From the NCBI GenBank assembly GCA_903884915.1, contig CAISGS010000147.1, positions 1 through 7,329 on the forward strand: a stretch of DNA of 7,329 bases, written 5' to 3'. The stretch comes from an uncultured Caulobacteraceae bacterium. GTDB taxonomy: Bacteria; Pseudomonadota; Alphaproteobacteria; Caulobacterales; Caulobacteraceae. The notes beneath the pieces are model-generated. The model searched no databases and had not been told where the DNA came from. It worked only from the letters and a program-made list of their open reading frames with translations. Shown here piece after piece: positions 5,701 through 7,329 of the stretch. A program made the translations under genes and the position numbers. The first letter of the stretch is position 1. Every line of letters starts with the position of its first letter.

Positions 5701-7125
5701 CTAGAGCAGGATGAGAACGGCGAGCCCTAGGAAGCTGAAAAATCCAACCACATCGGTGACCGTGGTCACAAAGACCGTGGAAGACACCGCAGGGTCATAG
5801 CCGAGGCGCTCCAACGAGAGCGGCACCAGAATCCCCGCCAAGGACGCGGCCAGAAGATTGATGACCATGGCCATGCCGATGACCAGACCCAAGAGTGGAT
5901 CATGGAACCAGAAGGTCACGACCGCTCCAACGCACAGGGCAAAGGCGCCCCCATTCAGCAAACCCACAGCAATTTCACGCCAAATGGTGCGCAACATATT
6001 GACCGACGACAACTCCTTGGTCGCCAGCGCTCGCACGGCCACTGTCAGGGTCTGGGTGCCCGCATTGCCGCCCATCGAGGCGACGATGGGCATCAGCACC
6101 GCCAAGGCCACCAGCCTCGAAATGGCACCACTGAACAGGGAGATGACGCTGGAGGCCAGTACCGCCGTCCCTAGATTGATCAACAACCACCAGAACCGCG
6201 ACCTGGTGACATCCAGAACCGTGGCGTCACGGCCCGTCTCGGTCACACCGGCGAGGGCGAGGATGTCTTCTTGGCTCTCTTCTTGAATAACGCCAACAAT
6301 GTCATCGACGGTGATCTGACCAGCAAGGCGCCCGCCCGGAGCCGTCACGGGGGCCGAGATCAGGTGGTACTTATCAAAAATATAGGCCACCTCTTCCTGA
6401 TCCATCTCGACAGTGATTTCGGTCACTGGCTCCATGATCAGTTCGAGCGGGGTGTCTCGGTTCGATTTGAGCAGCACGCTAACGGGCACTGCGCCCAGCG
6501 GCTTGTAGGACGGGTCCACGACATAGATGTCAAAAAACAGGTCCGGCAAGTCATCGGCAGAGTTGCGGATGTGATCGATGGTTTGGCCGACGGTCCAGAA
6601 CTGCGGCGCGGCCATGACCTCGCGCTGCATCAAACGGCCAGCGCTCTCCTCCCCATAGGCACGTGAGGTCTGGATGCTGGTCCGGTCGGCCTCAGACATG
6701 GCCGCAAGCACCTCATCGCGCTTGTCGTCTTCAAGGTCCTCGACCAGATCGGCGGCGTCGTCGGAGTCCAGTTCTTCCAAGGCGCGCACGAGCGCTGCAG
6801 GGGCCACCTGTTCCAGCACGTCTTCGCGGATATGATAGTCAAGCTCGGAGAGAATCTCCGCCAAGGCTTCCGGCGCAATGAAGGCCAAGAGCTCATAGCG
6901 ATATTCAGCGGACAAGAAGCCCATCAGGTCGGCAACGTCAGCCGGACGCAGCGCATCGATCAGTTCGCGCAGCCTTACCGCGTCCCCGCGATCGGCCGCT
7001 TCAACCACCATGTCGATATAGGCAGGGTTTAGAGCGTAGTCATCGCCCAAGGCCAGATCTTCGAGATCCTCAGCCGGATTTTGCCCTTGACTAAGGGCCG
7101 TCAGATCGCCCGCATTTCGGGTCAT
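5701..7125 (-). CDS. mgtE: MgtE magnesium transporter
   Basis: This 474-residue inner-membrane Mg2+ channel of the MgtE/SLC41 family matches the usual length. Domains in order are an acidic N-terminal tail, the MgtE_N superhelical domain (about 40-145), paired CBS domains (about 163-285), a connecting plug helix, and a five-helix pore domain (about 312-474). Pore signatures are PIVASMGGNAGTQ (346-358) and TVTDVVGF (455-462), whose Asp458 corresponds to the pore-lining Asp of Thermus MgtE. Acidic residues in the N and CBS domains (ELDSDDAADLVEDLEDD) fit a Mg-sensing gate. The start is ATG 7125 because it is preceded by AAAGGAGG with good spacing; an in-frame upstream extension to 7191 encodes a non-conserved Gly/Pro/Ser-rich stretch and would bury this site. 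It lies 94 bases after tRNA-Leu, on the same strand. Confidence 0.95.
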   Translation of the reverse strand: MTRNAGDLTALSQGQNPAEDLEDLALGDDYALNPAYIDMVVEAADRGDAVRLRELIDALRPADVADLMGFLSAEYRYELLAFIAPEALAEILSELDYHIREDVLEQVAPAALVRALEELDSDDAADLVEDLEDDKRDEVLAAMSEADRTSIQTSRAYGEESAGRLMQREVMAAPQFWTVGQTIDHIRNSADDLPDLFFDIYVVDPSYKPLGAVPVSVLLKSNRDTPLELIMEPVTEITVEMDQEEVAYIFDKYHLISAPVTAPGGRLAGQITVDDIVGVIQEESQEDILALAGVTETGRDATVLDVTRSRFWWLLINLGTAVLASSVISLFSGAISRLVALAVLMPIVASMGGNAGTQTLTVAVRALATKELSSVNMLRTIWREIAVGLLNGGAFALCVGAVVTFWFHDPLLGLVIGMAMVINLLAASLAGILVPLSLERLGYDPAVSSTVFVTTVTDVVGFFSFLGLAVLILL

Positions 7126-7219
7126 CGGACCCTCCTTTGAGGACCCATGATCCCCGGCTGACGGACTGTGGGAAGGACCCCCGAGGTCCAAAGACGCCGG
7201 GGGCCTATCCTAAACTCAC
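7126..7219 (-). promoter_or_regulatory. mgtE leader with repeated pairing elements
   Basis: The segment between tRNA-Leu and mgtE holds, on the minus strand, three copies of GGGTCC (7180-7175, 7146-7141 and 7132-7127) and one complementary GGACC (7189-7185). The last GGGTCC overlaps the Shine-Dalgarno (7136-7131). GGACC with the first copy forms a 5-bp hairpin enclosed by a 7-bp stem (7202-7196 with 7158-7152). Alternative pairings could mask the ribosome-binding site. It does not resemble the M-box magnesium riboswitch that I know. The hairpin followed by TTCCC could also be a weak tRNA terminator. No clear promoter was found. Confidence 0.35.
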
Positions 7220-7304
7220 TGGTGCGGTCGAGAAGACTCGAACTTCCACGGGTTGCCCCACAGCGACCTCAACGCTGCGCGTCTACCAATTCCGCCACGA
7301 CCGC
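7220..7304 (-). tRNA. tRNA-Leu (anticodon GAG)
   Basis: This is an 85-base class II tRNA with encoded CCA (7222-7220). The acceptor stem GCGGTCG/CGACCGC (7304-7298 with 7230-7224) is followed by discriminator A at 7223. The D arm contains AATTGGTAGAC. The anticodon stem CAGCG/CGCTG frames loop TTGAGGT, giving GAG. The long variable arm (GGG-CAA-CCC type) is typical of leucine tRNA, and the T loop is TTCGAGT with one G.U in its stem. It reads codons CUC and CUU. Its promoter lies beyond the right edge of the window. Confidence 0.97.
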
Positions 7305-7329
7305 ATAGCAGTGAGCGGCGGGGGTTACC

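Noticed and set aside
7126..7191. N-terminal extension of mgtE to 7191
   Set aside because: The good Shine-Dalgarno at 7131-7136 serves ATG 7125, and the extension is low-complexity and unlike MgtE N-termini.
7126..7219. M-box (ykoK) magnesium riboswitch ahead of mgtE
   Set aside because: The leader is under 100 bases and lacks the long conserved multi-helix core of that family as far as can be seen by eye.
1..7329. Mobile element, CRISPR array or attachment site, including the tRNA-Leu 3' end as an integration site
   Set aside because: No transposase, integrase, regularly spaced repeats, terminal inverted repeats or second copy of the tRNA 3' end was found in the window.

Overview
The window looks like an ordinary chromosomal segment of a stalked or dimorphic alphaproteobacterium (Caulobacterales, Maricaulales or Hyphomonadaceae type). 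The evidence is moderately high GC, an RNase R / DUF983 / Nudix / L33 gene order that I recall as common in that group, and above all a protein with the architecture of SpmX: a lysozyme-like domain, an acidic linker and two C-terminal membrane helices. No phage, transposon or CRISPR sequence was seen.

Left half, plus strand (1-3180): the 3' three quarters of rnr (RNase R, truncated by the window edge), then a DUF983 zinc-ribbon membrane protein and a Nudix hydrolase. These are packed closely enough to be one operon; the Nudix gene probably starts at a TTG that overlaps the DUF983 stop. After a 126-bp gap with a putative promoter and a strong leader hairpin comes rpmG (ribosomal protein L33), a short gene ending in a clear intrinsic terminator.

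Middle (3181-3417): this gap is not empty. It holds a compact candidate transcription unit. It contains 17 bases identical to the reverse complement of the 16S rRNA 3' tail, placed as a perfect Shine-Dalgarno for a 20-codon GTG ORF. Two hairpins and a perfect 13-bp intrinsic terminator follow. It could be a structured small RNA, a small-protein gene, or both, and is the least explained part of the window.

Right half, minus strand (3418-7304), read right to left: tRNA-Leu(GAG) with encoded CCA; mgtE (CBS-domain magnesium channel) with a repeat-containing 94-base leader; spmX; and ivd (isovaleryl-CoA dehydrogenase), which converges on the middle terminator. A good sigma-54 type -24/-12 element lies exactly between the mgtE stop and spmX. 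This fits the known sigma-54/TacA control of spmX in Caulobacter and argues that spmX starts at the ATG at 5632.

Functionally the genes are mostly independent: RNA decay, translation, magnesium uptake, leucine catabolism and cell-polarity control. The points of interest are the intergenic RNA/ORF element, the catalytically degenerate lysozyme fold of SpmX with its sigma-54 promoter, and the structured leaders of rpmG and mgtE.
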